Source: Pseudomonas putida
GTDB lineage: Bacteria; Pseudomonadota; Gammaproteobacteria; Pseudomonadales; Pseudomonadaceae
Direction: 5' to 3'
NCBI RefSeq assembly: GCF_002741075.1
Contig: NZ_CP016634.1
Coordinates: forward strand, 5,322,501-5,386,500
DNA length: 64,000 bases
Shown here: positions 8,882 through 17,858 of the stretch, in pieces
Layout: each line of letters opens with the position of its first letter
Numbering within the stretch: position 1 is the first letter of the stretch
Made by a program: the position numbers and the translations under genes
Notes under the pieces: generated by a model
The model's input: the letters and a program-made list of their open reading frames with translations, nothing else
Databases searched by the model: none
Told to the model about the DNA's origin: nothing

Positions 8882-9633
8882 CAACGCGCCTCCTTTTCAC
8901 GGCGACGGCGCACCAGACGTTGCAACCACGTGTCGACCAGACTGCTGTCGCCAGGCTGCTCAAGGTAAGCCGCCAGCAGGCTGCGCACATCCCCCTCGCT
9001 CCAGGCGCGGGCGCGGCGCAGCAAGGGCTCCAGGTCCTTGAGCCGGTCACGCATGCCCATCAGTAGCGGACGGGTCTTTTCGAGGTCGATCAACTGGGCC
9101 TGCCAGCCTTCGCGACGCTCGCGCAGGAAGATGTGCTTGGGGTAGAAACAGCCATGCACCTGGCCTGCCGCGTGCAGGGTGCGGGCCAGTTGACCGCAGG
9201 CCTTGAGGATACCCGCGCGCTGCCCGGCCGCCAGTTGCGGCCACTGGGCCAGCAGGCTGTCCAGGTCGCGCCAGTCATCCAGTGCTCGGGTCATGAGAAT
9301 GGCACGGTGCTGACCGTTGCCCTTGCGTTCACCATAGAACACCGCCTGCAAGGCGGGAATCCTGAGTTTCTGGTAGCGGCTGATGTTGCGAAACTCGCGG
9401 GCGAAGGTCGGCTCGCCCAATGGCCGGTGCAGGGTCCGGGTGAGGTAGTTGCTCTGGCGCTTGAGGTAGAACCCCTTGCCCTCGAGCTCCAGGCGGAACA
9501 CGCTGCTCCAGCCACCACGGCCGGTGTTGGGTTCGTCCACTGCGTCGAGCTGCAGCGCCCACAGCGCCTCGAAGTCGTTCAGCCCATGGCGTTGCAGCAG
9601 CGCCTCGTCGGCACTGGCCAGGTAATCGGTCAT
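8881..9633 (-). CDS. InaA-family LPS kinase-like protein, catalytic loop degenerate
   Basis: A 250-residue InaA/WaaP-like protein. The ATP-lobe segment is present (GKGFYLKRQSNY). The catalytic loop reads VHGCFYPKHIFL, with Cys where active family members have Asp, and the metal-binding motif reads LIDLEK. It is therefore either a pseudokinase or an unusual kinase. It overlaps its upstream neighbour by 4 bases (ATGA) and its downstream neighbour by one, so the group is translationally coupled. Position matches PA5007 of P. aeruginosa. Confidence 0.8.
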   Translation of the reverse strand: MTDYLASADEALLQRHGLNDFEALWALQLDAVDEPNTGRGGWSSVFRLELEGKGFYLKRQSNYLTRTLHRPLGEPTFAREFRNISRYQKLRIPALQAVFYGERKGNGQHRAILMTRALDDWRDLDSLLAQWPQLAAGQRAGILKACGQLARTLHAAGQVHGCFYPKHIFLRERREGWQAQLIDLEKTRPLLMGMRDRLKDLEPLLRRARAWSEGDVRSLLAAYLEQPGDSSLVDTWLQRLVRRRREKEAR

Positions 9634-10373
9634 TCCCTTCCCTCGAAGAAGCTCACCACCTCACGGATCCTTCGCTTGTCTCTCGAATCCAGGCGCTGGT
9701 GGCCGCGGTACTGCAGGTAAAAGCGCAGACGTTGGGTCGCCGAAAGGTGATATTTGGCGACCTTGTCCAGGCACGCCAGGTCCTTGATCAGGCGGTGACG
9801 CAGCATCAGGGCACGACAGCCGCGCCAGAAGTCGCCGGTCGGGCAGTCGATGAAGAACAGCGTCGCCTTGTCGTCCACCAGCAGGTTGCGCCACTTCAGA
9901 TCGTTGTGGGCGAAGTGGTGATCGTGCATGGCCCGGGTATGCCTGGCCAACTGACGGCTGACATGGTCGACCCAAGCGCGGTCGGCCAGCCGCGGATCCC
10001 TGCGCTCGGCCAGGGCGGACAAATCTTCAGTGTTTGGCAGCTCGCGGGTGATCATCGCACCGCGGCCAAAGCCCAGACCGTTGCGCTCCAAGCCCCAGGC
10101 CACCACGTCAGCGGTGGGGATACCCCACTTGGCGAACTGCTTGAGGTTCTGCCACTCGGCCTTGATACGCGGCCGGCCCAGGTAACGGCGCAAGGCCTTG
10201 CCGGCACCGGTATAGCGTTTGACGTAGTAGTTGACCCCGTCCCGCTCGATGCGCACCACTTCGCTGAGCGGGTCACGGGTGAGACGTTCGCCCTGCAGGG
10301 CGAATACCGCCTCGAGACTGCCGAAATCCGCCGCCAGGCTTTCGTAGCCTGGTGCCAATGTCCAACCCGCCAT
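9630..10373 (-). CDS. InaA-family lipopolysaccharide kinase
   Basis: A 247-residue kinase-like protein: ATP-lobe lysine in NYYVKRYTG, catalytic loop FAHNDLKWRNLL with Asp and Asn kept, and metal-binding FFIDCPTGD. It belongs to the InaA/WaaP family, which phosphorylates heptose residues of the LPS inner core on the cytoplasmic side. The start overlaps the waaP stop by one base (TGATG) and the stop overlaps the next start. Position matches PA5008. Confidence 0.82.
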   Translation of the reverse strand: MAGWTLAPGYESLAADFGSLEAVFALQGERLTRDPLSEVVRIERDGVNYYVKRYTGAGKALRRYLGRPRIKAEWQNLKQFAKWGIPTADVVAWGLERNGLGFGRGAMITRELPNTEDLSALAERRDPRLADRAWVDHVSRQLARHTRAMHDHHFAHNDLKWRNLLVDDKATLFFIDCPTGDFWRGCRALMLRHRLIKDLACLDKVAKYHLSATQRLRFYLQYRGHQRLDSRDKRRIREVVSFFEGRE

Positions 10374-11179
10374 CAGAGCGCATCCCCATAGCGTTGCTTG
10401 CGATCGTAGAGTTTCTGCGCCTTGCGTTCGAGCCAGGCGAGCAGCGCGGCCTCATCGGCCAGGACCTGGCGCAAGGGACGCTGGAAGTAGCCACGCAAAA
10501 AGCGCAGCTTGTCGCGGCGGGTCAGGCCGATGTCCAGGGCCGAGAAATACAGGGCCGCCAGATCCTTGTCACGCCAGCGGCGGGTGATCTTGTCACGGGT
10601 CTGGGCACGGTGCAGGTCGATGACCGACAGTTTGAAGTCTTCCGGCGTCACCGGGCGATCGGTGTGCAGCAGGAAGTGGCAGATGTAGCAGTCGCGGTGG
10701 TTGACCCCAGCACGGTGCATGCCGCCGGTCATCTTCGCCACCTCGGCGATCAATGCCCATTTCAGGCGTGCCTGGGGCGGCTGTTTGACCCAGTCGATGC
10801 TGAAGTCTTCGAGGCTGATGGTCGGCGCCAGTTCTTCGGTGACGATGAACGAATGCTGACTCGCCGGGTTGCTGCCGCGCTCACCGTAGGCCACGGCGGT
10901 CATGGTCGGCACGCCGGCTTGATGCAGACGCTGGATCGCGCGCCACTCCTGACCGGCGCCGAGCACCGGCAGCTTGGCGCTGAACAGGTTCTTGAAGATC
11001 TCGCCCCAGCCGATGCCACGGTGGATCTTGACGAAATAGCCCTCGCCCTCGACTTCGGTGCGCAGCGTGCGGCGTCCTTCCAGTTCACGGAACACCTCGC
11101 CCTGCAAGGCTTCGACGGCCTCGAAGGGATCACGCCCGGCCCATAGGCGCTTGAACGGCTCGGCCAAAATCAGCTTCAT
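10373..11179 (-). CDS. waaP: WaaP, LPS core heptose(I) kinase
   Basis: A 268-residue protein-kinase-like enzyme that phosphorylates heptose I of the inner core, essential for viability in P. aeruginosa. The ATP-lobe lysine is Lys51 (GYFVKIH) and the catalytic loop is NHRDCYICHFLL with Asp163, the same residue number as the catalytic Asp described in P. aeruginosa WaaP. The metal-binding region is LSVIDLHRAQ. The ATG at 11179 overlaps the waaG stop by 4 bases. A longer upstream frame exists but runs back through waaG and lacks family similarity. Confidence 0.92.
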   Translation of the reverse strand: MKLILAEPFKRLWAGRDPFEAVEALQGEVFRELEGRRTLRTEVEGEGYFVKIHRGIGWGEIFKNLFSAKLPVLGAGQEWRAIQRLHQAGVPTMTAVAYGERGSNPASQHSFIVTEELAPTISLEDFSIDWVKQPPQARLKWALIAEVAKMTGGMHRAGVNHRDCYICHFLLHTDRPVTPEDFKLSVIDLHRAQTRDKITRRWRDKDLAALYFSALDIGLTRRDKLRFLRGYFQRPLRQVLADEAALLAWLERKAQKLYDRKQRYGDAL

Positions 11180-12300
11180 GCCTGCTCCTGCCCGAGGATC
11201 ACGTCGGCGGCGTGCTGCGGCATGCTGTACAGGTCCGCGGTATCGGCGAAGGCCAGCCCGTTGCGCGCCCAGGCGGCACGCGCCTGGCCGTCTTCGAGCA
11301 TGCGTTGCAGGTAGCGGTTGAGCTGCTCCTGCTCGAACGGCTCGTCCAGCACCAGGCCGCTGTCGGCTTCGGCGATGTAATGGGCATAGCCGCACACTTG
11401 GGAGACCAGCACCGCCAGGCCGGCCACCAGGGCCTCCAGCAGCACGGTGCCGGTGTTTTCGTTGTAGGCCGGGTGGATCAGCAAATCGGCTCCAAGCAGG
11501 AAGCGCGGGATATCGCTGCGCCCCTTGAGGAACTGCACCTGCTCGCCCAAACCCAGCGTGGCGCTCTGCAATTGGAACACCTTCGGGTCATCCTGGCCGA
11601 TGACCATCAGCCGGGTGCGCTTGCGCAGCGCCGAGGGCAGCGCCGCCAAGGCCTTGAGGCTGCGGTCCACGCCCTTGGTCTTGAAGCCCGAGCCGATCTG
11701 CACCAGCAGCAGGTCGTCGTCACCCAGGCCGAACTCCTTGCGGAACTGCGCGCGGATCGCATCGGCGTCGGCCGGGCGGCGGCGGTCCTGGGAGATCCCC
11801 GGCGGCAACAGGTGGAAGCGCTCCAGCGGGGTGCCATAGTGCTTGATGAACAGCGGCTGCTGCACCTCGGAGATCATCAGCACCTCGGTGCGGGCGTCCT
11901 TGGCGAACACCGCGCGCTCGTACTCGGCAAAATGCCGGTAGCGGCCCCAGCGGCGGTACAGGCCGCCGCGCAGGGTCTGGGCCTTGTCCTCGAAGCAACC
12001 GTCGGCGGCGTAGTAGACGTCCAGCCCGGGCATCTTGTTGAAGCCGATCAGGCGATCGACCGGGCGCTTGGCCAGGTCCGCGGCCATCCAGGCGCTGAGC
12101 TTCTCGTTGCGACGGTGGTTGAACAACGCCTTGACCGGCGCCACCAGCACCTCGAAGCCCGGCGGAATGTCACCCTCCCAGATCAACGTGTACACACGGA
12201 TCTGGTGGCCCCGCTTCTGGCACTCAAGGGCAATGCGCATGAAGTCGCGCTGCAGCCCGCCGAACGGGAAATATTTGTAAAGCACGAAAGCCAGTTGCAT
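11176..12300 (-). CDS. waaG: WaaG, LPS core glucosyltransferase I (GT4)
   Basis: A 374-residue GT-B glycosyltransferase that adds the first hexose to heptose II. The family N-terminus LAFVLYKYFPFGGLQRD and the C-terminal donor-binding region with HPAYNENTGTVLLEALVAG (the EX7E-type motif) are visible. ATG at 12300 is used rather than a TTG one codon upstream; it overlaps the waaC stop by one base. It is an inner-membrane-associated enzyme of the LPS operon. Confidence 0.93.
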   Translation of the reverse strand: MQLAFVLYKYFPFGGLQRDFMRIALECQKRGHQIRVYTLIWEGDIPPGFEVLVAPVKALFNHRRNEKLSAWMAADLAKRPVDRLIGFNKMPGLDVYYAADGCFEDKAQTLRGGLYRRWGRYRHFAEYERAVFAKDARTEVLMISEVQQPLFIKHYGTPLERFHLLPPGISQDRRRPADADAIRAQFRKEFGLGDDDLLLVQIGSGFKTKGVDRSLKALAALPSALRKRTRLMVIGQDDPKVFQLQSATLGLGEQVQFLKGRSDIPRFLLGADLLIHPAYNENTGTVLLEALVAGLAVLVSQVCGYAHYIAEADSGLVLDEPFEQEQLNRYLQRMLEDGQARAAWARNGLAFADTADLYSMPQHAADVILGQEQA

Positions 12301-13358
12301 CAACGAACATCCTCAGCCAGCAGCAGCGCGCTCAAGCGGCTCGCCACATGCTCGGGATTCAGGCGAGTGAAGCACAGCGGCCACTCGCGTTTGAGATCGA
12401 ACCGGCGCAGATCCTCGGCGCTCGGTTTGTAGGTGCACTTCTTCTGCAGGCAGGGCGCGCAGGGGAAGTCGCTGGCCTGATGGACCTGCACACGCCCATA
12501 GGCGCCGGTCAGGCCGGGGTTGGTCGGGCCGAACAGGGAAATGGTCGGAACATCCAGTGCCGCCGCCAGATGCCCCAGGCCGGTGTCCACCGCCACGCAG
12601 GCCTTGGCCGCCGCCAGTACGCGGGCGACACCGGCCAGGTTCAACTTGGGCAGGACTTCGCAGTTCTTCAGGCCCTGGGCGATGCGCTCGGCGCGGGCTT
12701 TCTCGGCCGGGTTGCCCCACGGCAGGCGCACCTGCAGGTTGCGCCGGCCCAGGCGCTCGGCCAGCTCGCGCCAGTAGGCCTCGGGCCAATGCTTGGTGGC
12801 CCAGGTGGTGCCATGCAGGAACACCACATACGGCGCGGCAGGCGGCAGTTGCAGACGATCCAGGTCCAGACCATAGCGACCGATGCCTTCAGGCAGGTCG
12901 TAGGCCAGGGCCAGGGCGAACAGCTGACGCACCCGCTCCACGGCATGCTGGCCGACAGCGACCGACAGACGTCGGTCATAGAAGCGGCTGGCCCAGCCTT
13001 CACGGGCGGAGTAGCGATCGAGCCCCGCCACCGGCGCTTTGACATAGCGCGTCAGCCAGGCCGACTTGACCAGGCCCTGGGCGTCGATCACCAGATCGTA
13101 CTTGCGCGCGCGCAGACGTTGCTTGAACGCCTTCCATTCGCCGCTCTTGATCGTCTGCCAGAGATTCTTGCGCCAACGCCGGATGGCTACCGGAATGACC
13201 TGGTCGACCGCCGGGTGCCAGCTGGGGATCTCGGCGAAACCTTCCTCCACCACCCAGTCGAAGCGGATCCCGGGGATAGCGTGAGCGGCGTCGGTGACCG
13301 CTGGCAGCGTGTGGATCACGTCGCCCAGCGAAGATGTCTTGATGATCAGGACCCGCAC
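12300..13358 (-). CDS. waaC: WaaC, LPS heptosyltransferase I
   Basis: A 352-residue GT9 heptosyltransferase that transfers the first L-glycero-D-manno-heptose to Kdo. Visible are the N-terminal VLIIKTSSLGDVIHTLPA, the central HGTTWATKHWPEAYW and the C-terminal DTGLGHLAAALDVPTISLFG donor-site motif. The start is GTG at 13358, directly abutting the waaF stop (TAA then GTG). Confidence 0.94.
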   Translation of the reverse strand: MRVLIIKTSSLGDVIHTLPAVTDAAHAIPGIRFDWVVEEGFAEIPSWHPAVDQVIPVAIRRWRKNLWQTIKSGEWKAFKQRLRARKYDLVIDAQGLVKSAWLTRYVKAPVAGLDRYSAREGWASRFYDRRLSVAVGQHAVERVRQLFALALAYDLPEGIGRYGLDLDRLQLPPAAPYVVFLHGTTWATKHWPEAYWRELAERLGRRNLQVRLPWGNPAEKARAERIAQGLKNCEVLPKLNLAGVARVLAAAKACVAVDTGLGHLAAALDVPTISLFGPTNPGLTGAYGRVQVHQASDFPCAPCLQKKCTYKPSAEDLRRFDLKREWPLCFTRLNPEHVASRLSALLLAEDVR

Positions 13359-14408
13359 TTAGTCGACCTCGGCCATGACATCGATCAGGTTCGGCCCGCC
13401 CAGGTGCGTGAGCGCGGCGATCACTTTGCCGGGCTCCAGCAGACGCAGACAGTTGTAGTGGCCAAAACGGCAGGTGCGGTCGAAGCAGGGGCTGCACTCG
13501 ATGCCCAGGCGAACGATTTCCACGTGTTCGGCCAAAGGCGGGGTGAAGCCCGGCGAGGTGGAGCCGTAGACCGCCACCAGCGGGCGGTTCAACGCAGCGG
13601 CCACGTGCATCAGCCCGGAGTCGTTGGACACCACGGCATCGGCGCAGGACAACAGGTCGATGGCTTCGGCGAGAGAGGTTTCCCCGGCGAGGTTGTAGGA
13701 CTCCTCACGGAACCCTGGAATCAGCCGGTCACGGATCGACTCACCCACTGGATGATCGTTTTTCGAGCCGAACAGCCACACCTGCCAGCCCTGGCGGATC
13801 ATCGCGTCAGCGACCTCGGCGTAGTGCTCGGCCGGCCAGCGCTTGGCCTCGCCGAACTCGGCGCCTGGGCACAGCGCCAGCACCGGTCGATCGAGCTCCA
13901 GGCCGAACTTGGCCAGTGCGGCGTCGCGGCTCTGCGCTTCGATGCGCAGGCTCGGTCGTGGGTAAGGCTGCGGCAGCTCGGCACCCGGCGCATAGGCCAG
14001 GGCCATGAAGCGCTCGATCATCAGCGGGTAGCGGGCTTTGTCCAGCTTGCGCACATCATTGAGCAGGCCGAAGCGCATTTCGCCGCGCCAGCCGGTGCGC
14101 TTGGGGATGCCGGCGAAGAACGGCACCAATGCCGACTTCAGCGAGTTGGGCAGGAGGATCGCCTGGTCATACTGGCCCGCCAGGGATTTTCCGATGCGTC
14201 GGCGCGTGGCCAGCTCCAGCGCGCCGTGACCGAGCGGGAAGCTCAGGGCCTGGCGCACCTCGGGCATGCGTTCGAGGATCGGCCGGCTCCACTCGGGCGC
14301 CAGCACGTCGATCACGCATTCGGGGTGCTGTTGCTTCAGGCACTGGAACAAGGTCTGCGCCATCACCATGTCGCCGACCCAGCTGGGCCCAATGATCAGT
14401 ATTCTCAT
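13359..14408 (-). CDS. waaF: WaaF, LPS heptosyltransferase II
   Basis: A 349-residue GT9 enzyme that adds heptose II. It starts MRILIIGPSWVGDMVMAQ and has the sugar-nucleotide site LCPGAEFGEAKRWP and the NDSGLMHVAAALNRPLVAVYGSTSP-type region shared with WaaC. It is the first gene of the LPS operon, 132 bp downstream of glnE on the same strand. I recall ilvE between glnE and waaF in P. aeruginosa; here it is absent, as I recall for P. putida. Confidence 0.94.
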   Translation of the reverse strand: MRILIIGPSWVGDMVMAQTLFQCLKQQHPECVIDVLAPEWSRPILERMPEVRQALSFPLGHGALELATRRRIGKSLAGQYDQAILLPNSLKSALVPFFAGIPKRTGWRGEMRFGLLNDVRKLDKARYPLMIERFMALAYAPGAELPQPYPRPSLRIEAQSRDAALAKFGLELDRPVLALCPGAEFGEAKRWPAEHYAEVADAMIRQGWQVWLFGSKNDHPVGESIRDRLIPGFREESYNLAGETSLAEAIDLLSCADAVVSNDSGLMHVAAALNRPLVAVYGSTSPGFTPPLAEHVEIVRLGIECSPCFDRTCRFGHYNCLRLLEPGKVIAALTHLGGPNLIDVMAEVD

Positions 14409-14427
14409 GCTTAGTCCAGAAACGCTC

Positions 14428-14457
14428 GGGGAGGCTCAGCGTTGCCCTGGCCTCCCC
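14428..14457. other. Imperfect hairpin between glnE and waaF
   Basis: GGGGAGGC (14428-14435) and GCCTCCCC (14450-14457) form an 8-bp stem with a 14-base loop. A second stem, GGGGCT/AGCCCC, lies at 14515-14532 just after glnE. Neither has a T-run on the minus strand, so attenuation of glnE-waaF readthrough is only possible, not shown. Confidence 0.3.
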
Positions 14458-14540
14458 TCTTTATATTCAGGCTATGTGGCGGACAGTGTAACACTGGTGG
14501 TGAGCCAAGGCTTTTGGGGCTGCCTTGAGCCCCAGCCCTC

Positions 14541-17474
14541 TCACGTCAGCCCCAGCTCGCTCCAGATCCGCCGCACCTCGCGGCGCTGGTCGGCGAACTG
14601 CCCCGCATCGACGACGCCTGCCTGTTTCTGCAGGGCCTGGCGGTGCGAGGCCGAGCGGAACGCCTTGTACACCTCGCGCAGCAGCACCGCGTCGCTGGCC
14701 GGCATCAGGCCCGCCTGCTCCAGCTCCTCGAGGATGCGAATGTTGTCGGTCCAGCGCAGCAGGGCCGGATGGTCGTGGGACCAGGCCAAAGCGGCGTATT
14801 GCACCATAAATTCGATATCCACGATACCGCCGGCATCCTGCTTGATATCGAAGGGCATCCCAGCCTCGAAGGCGTTGGCGGCAGTGCCTGCGGCGGTGCT
14901 CTTGGTGCCGAGGTTGTCGCGCATCTTGGTGCGCATTTCGCTCACTTCCTGGCGCAATTTATCCAGCTCACGGGGTTTGCCCAGCACCCGGGCGCGCACC
15001 TCCTCGAAGGCCGCTGCGACCTGCTTGCAGCCCACCAGCACCCGTGCCCGCACCAGGGCCTGGTGCTCCCAGGTCCAGGCCTCGCCCTGCTGGTAGCGCT
15101 CGAAGGCGCCCACGGAGCTGACCAGCAGCCCCGAGGCGCCAGAAGGACGCAGGCGCATGTCCACGTCATAGAGCTGACCGGAGTTGGTCTGGGTGGTCAG
15201 CATGTGGATGATGCGCTGACCCAACCGGGTGAAGAACTGCGCGCCGTCGATGGGTTTGGCACCGTCGGTCTCGCCCTGGGGATCGCCATCGTGGATGAAC
15301 ACCAGGTCCAGGTCCGAACCATGCCCCAGCTCGATGCCACCGACCTTGCCATAGCCGACGATGATGAAGCCCGGATCGCACAGGCTGCCATCGCTGCGCT
15401 TGGGCTGACCGTGACGGGCAACCGTCTGACGCCAGGCCAGGGCCAGCACCTGATCGAGGATCGCCTCGGCCAGCCAGGTCAGGTAGTCGCTGACTTTCAT
15501 CAGCGGTAGATTGCCAGTGATTTCCGAGGCAGCCACCCGCAGGCTGTGGGCCAGCTTGAAGTGACGCAAAGCCTCCATCTGCTGCTCCAGATCGTCCTCG
15601 GGAATGCGCGTCAGGCGCTCGCGCAGCTCGCAGGCCAACTCCGGCGCCAGGGGCGGGCTGAACAGCCGGCCTTCATTGAGCAGCTCGTCGAGCAGCAACG
15701 GGTAGCGGGCAATCTGCTCGGCAATCCAGGGGCTGGCCGCACACAGCGTCAGTAAGCGGCGCAGGGCGCCTGGGTTCTCGGTCAGTAGCACCAGGTAGGC
15801 CGAGCGTCGCGCCACCGCCTCGACCAGAGGCAATACCCGCTCCAGGACCAAGTCCGGATCATCGTGCTCCACTGCCTGGGCGAGCAGACGCGGAATGAAG
15901 GCATCCAGGCGCTCGCGTCCGATCCGCTGCATGGAACGCAGCGACGGGCTGGAGCGCAGCAACGCCAGGCGACGCAGGGCCTCGGCGGGGTGCTTGAAGC
16001 CGGCTTCCTCCAACTGACGGCAGGCGGCCTCTTCATCCTGGGCCTGCTCCCACAGGGGCGACCACTCGCCACCGACGACCAGCTCGCCCTCGCCTTCCTC
16101 GTCATCCGGGTCGGCGATTACCTGGCGGAAATGCCAGTCGATCCGGCCGCGCCAGTGCATGAGCTGGTCATGGAAGCCCTGCCAGTTAGCAAAGCCCAGG
16201 ATAAAGGCCACACGCTCACGGTCCTTTTCGTCCTCCGGCAGCATTTGCGTCTGGCGGTCGGCGATGGCCTGGATCGCATGTTCGGTATAACGCAAGAACT
16301 CATAGCCCTCGCGCAGCTCCGCCACCACTGCCGGCGGCAGGTAGCCCTGGCCTTCGAGGGTCGCCAGCACCTTGAGCAGTGGCCGCTGTTGCAGGCTCAG
16401 GTCGCGCCCGCCGTGAATCAACTGGAACGCCTGGGCGATGAACTCCACTTCGCGGATGCCGCCAGCGCCAAGCTTGATGTTCTCGGACATGCCCTTGCGC
16501 CGCACTTCCTGCTGGATCAGTTGCTTCATGGTGCGCAGCGCCTCGATGGCCGAGAAATCCAGATAACGACGGTAGACGAACGGGCGCAGCATCTTCTGCA
16601 ACTGGGCGCCGGCCACCTGGTCGCCGGCCACGACGCGCGCCTTGATCATGGCGTAGCGTTCCCAGTCGCGGCCTTGGTCCTGGTAGTACTGCTCCAAGGC
16701 ATTGAACGACAGCGTCAGGGCACCGGCCGAGCCGTAGGGGCGCAGGCGCATGTCGACGCGGAACACGAAACCATCGACGGTCACCGGATCCAGTGCCTTG
16801 ATCAGCCGCTGGCCCAGGCGGGTGAAGAACTCCTGGTTGTCCAGCGAGCGCTTGACCCCTTCGGTCTCGCCGCCCTCGGGGAAGGCGAAGATCAGATCGA
16901 TGTCCGAAGACAGGTTCAGCTCCACCGCCCCCAACTTGCCCATGCCCAACACCACCAAATGCTGCGGCTGGCCGCTGCGGTTGCCGATGGGGGTGCCGAA
17001 CTGCTGGCAATGGCGCGGATACAGCCATTGATACGCCTGGTCGATGGAAGCATCGGCCAGGTCGGACAGGTCGCGGCAGGTTTCCCCCAGCGCCGCCTGA
17101 CGGGTGATGTCGCGCCAGATGATGCGCACTTGCTGGCGGTTGCGCTCACGGCGCAGGTTGCGCGCAAGCTCCTCTTCGCTCTGCGCCGCTTCGGCGGCGG
17201 CGGCGATGCGCGCGCGCAATTCACCCGGGGCGAAAGGCCGCTCCAACTCACCGCTGGCCTGCAGGGCGAAGAACATGGCTGGCTCACGCAAAGCCACTTC
17301 CAGCACGAAGTCGCTGGCGGCGGCGACCTGGTCGAAGGCATGGCGCTGGGCAGGGCTCCAGGCATCGAAGTCCAGCCCTTCCAGGCCGGCGATGGCCTCA
17401 CGCAGTGATTGTTGGTTACGGACGACCAGCGGTTGCAGGACGGCGGGCAGATCGAGCGGCAAAGGCAGGCGCAT
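14541..17474 (-). CDS. glnE: GlnE, glutamine synthetase adenylyltransferase/deadenylylase
   Basis: A 977-residue bifunctional enzyme that adds and removes AMP on glutamine synthetase in response to PII and glutamine. Two nucleotidyltransferase halves are visible. The N-terminal deadenylylase half has SDIDLIFAFPEGGE, and the C-terminal adenylyltransferase half has SDLDLVFIHDGDPQG; each carries the paired aspartates. A helical GlnD_UR_UTase-type segment follows each half. Length is normal for the family. Its promoter region is shared with divergently transcribed aceE. Confidence 0.95.
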   Translation of the reverse strand: MRLPLPLDLPAVLQPLVVRNQQSLREAIAGLEGLDFDAWSPAQRHAFDQVAAASDFVLEVALREPAMFFALQASGELERPFAPGELRARIAAAAEAAQSEEELARNLRRERNRQQVRIIWRDITRQAALGETCRDLSDLADASIDQAYQWLYPRHCQQFGTPIGNRSGQPQHLVVLGMGKLGAVELNLSSDIDLIFAFPEGGETEGVKRSLDNQEFFTRLGQRLIKALDPVTVDGFVFRVDMRLRPYGSAGALTLSFNALEQYYQDQGRDWERYAMIKARVVAGDQVAGAQLQKMLRPFVYRRYLDFSAIEALRTMKQLIQQEVRRKGMSENIKLGAGGIREVEFIAQAFQLIHGGRDLSLQQRPLLKVLATLEGQGYLPPAVVAELREGYEFLRYTEHAIQAIADRQTQMLPEDEKDRERVAFILGFANWQGFHDQLMHWRGRIDWHFRQVIADPDDEEGEGELVVGGEWSPLWEQAQDEEAACRQLEEAGFKHPAEALRRLALLRSSPSLRSMQRIGRERLDAFIPRLLAQAVEHDDPDLVLERVLPLVEAVARRSAYLVLLTENPGALRRLLTLCAASPWIAEQIARYPLLLDELLNEGRLFSPPLAPELACELRERLTRIPEDDLEQQMEALRHFKLAHSLRVAASEITGNLPLMKVSDYLTWLAEAILDQVLALAWRQTVARHGQPKRSDGSLCDPGFIIVGYGKVGGIELGHGSDLDLVFIHDGDPQGETDGAKPIDGAQFFTRLGQRIIHMLTTQTNSGQLYDVDMRLRPSGASGLLVSSVGAFERYQQGEAWTWEHQALVRARVLVGCKQVAAAFEEVRARVLGKPRELDKLRQEVSEMRTKMRDNLGTKSTAAGTAANAFEAGMPFDIKQDAGGIVDIEFMVQYAALAWSHDHPALLRWTDNIRILEELEQAGLMPASDAVLLREVYKAFRSASHRQALQKQAGVVDAGQFADQRREVRRIWSELGLT

Positions 17475-17682
17475 GGTCTATCCTTGATCGGCGTGAGTGA
17501 GAGGGGTAGCGGCGGTCGAGGGGATGCCGAATGACGGTTGGACTGTCATACAAAAGTTGGAAATAGCTGAAAAAAACGAATCATTGGTTAAAAACATCAA
17601 GATTCACCCGATCAGAGCCCAGTCCAAACCTACGGGAACGTTTTTCCCCACAACCCGGCATGCGACAAAATGCCGCTTTTCT

Positions 17683-17695
17683 GTAGTTTTACTAC
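17683..17695. promoter_or_regulatory. Palindromic operator 1 (GTAGT-TTT-ACTAC)
   Basis: A perfect 5-bp dyad with 3-bp centre. It fits the general TnGTnnnACnA shape of sites for FadR-subfamily GntR regulators (PdhR, LldR). Its centre is 52 bp from the centre of the second copy. Confidence 0.65.
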
Positions 17696-17734
17696 TACCC
17701 CGGCTGTTCAAAAGCATGAAATGCCAAACCATTT

Positions 17735-17747
17735 GTAGTAAAACTAC
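17735..17747. promoter_or_regulatory. Palindromic operator 2 (GTAGT-AAA-ACTAC)
   Basis: Same dyad as 17683-17695 with the complementary centre, flanked by T on the left and A on the right. A PdhR-like repressor acting on pyruvate dehydrogenase is the natural candidate; no regulator gene lies in the window next to aceE. Confidence 0.65.
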
Positions 17748-17858
17748 ACGGCGCCGGATGACTGTCCGGCTAATCCAAGAATTCACGACGTCTGCCCAAA
17801 AGGCCAGTCGCAAACTCAGGCCACCGATTCTGGTTGCCTTTCCGCCCTGGAGCAAGCC

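Larger units (their letters stand above)
17475..17858. other. glnE-aceE divergent intergenic region (384 bp)
   Basis: AT-richer than its flanks, especially 17540-17600. It holds two copies of GTAGTnnnACTAC described separately. I see no convincing sigma-70 hexamer pair, and no gene or RNA that I can support. Confidence 0.6.
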
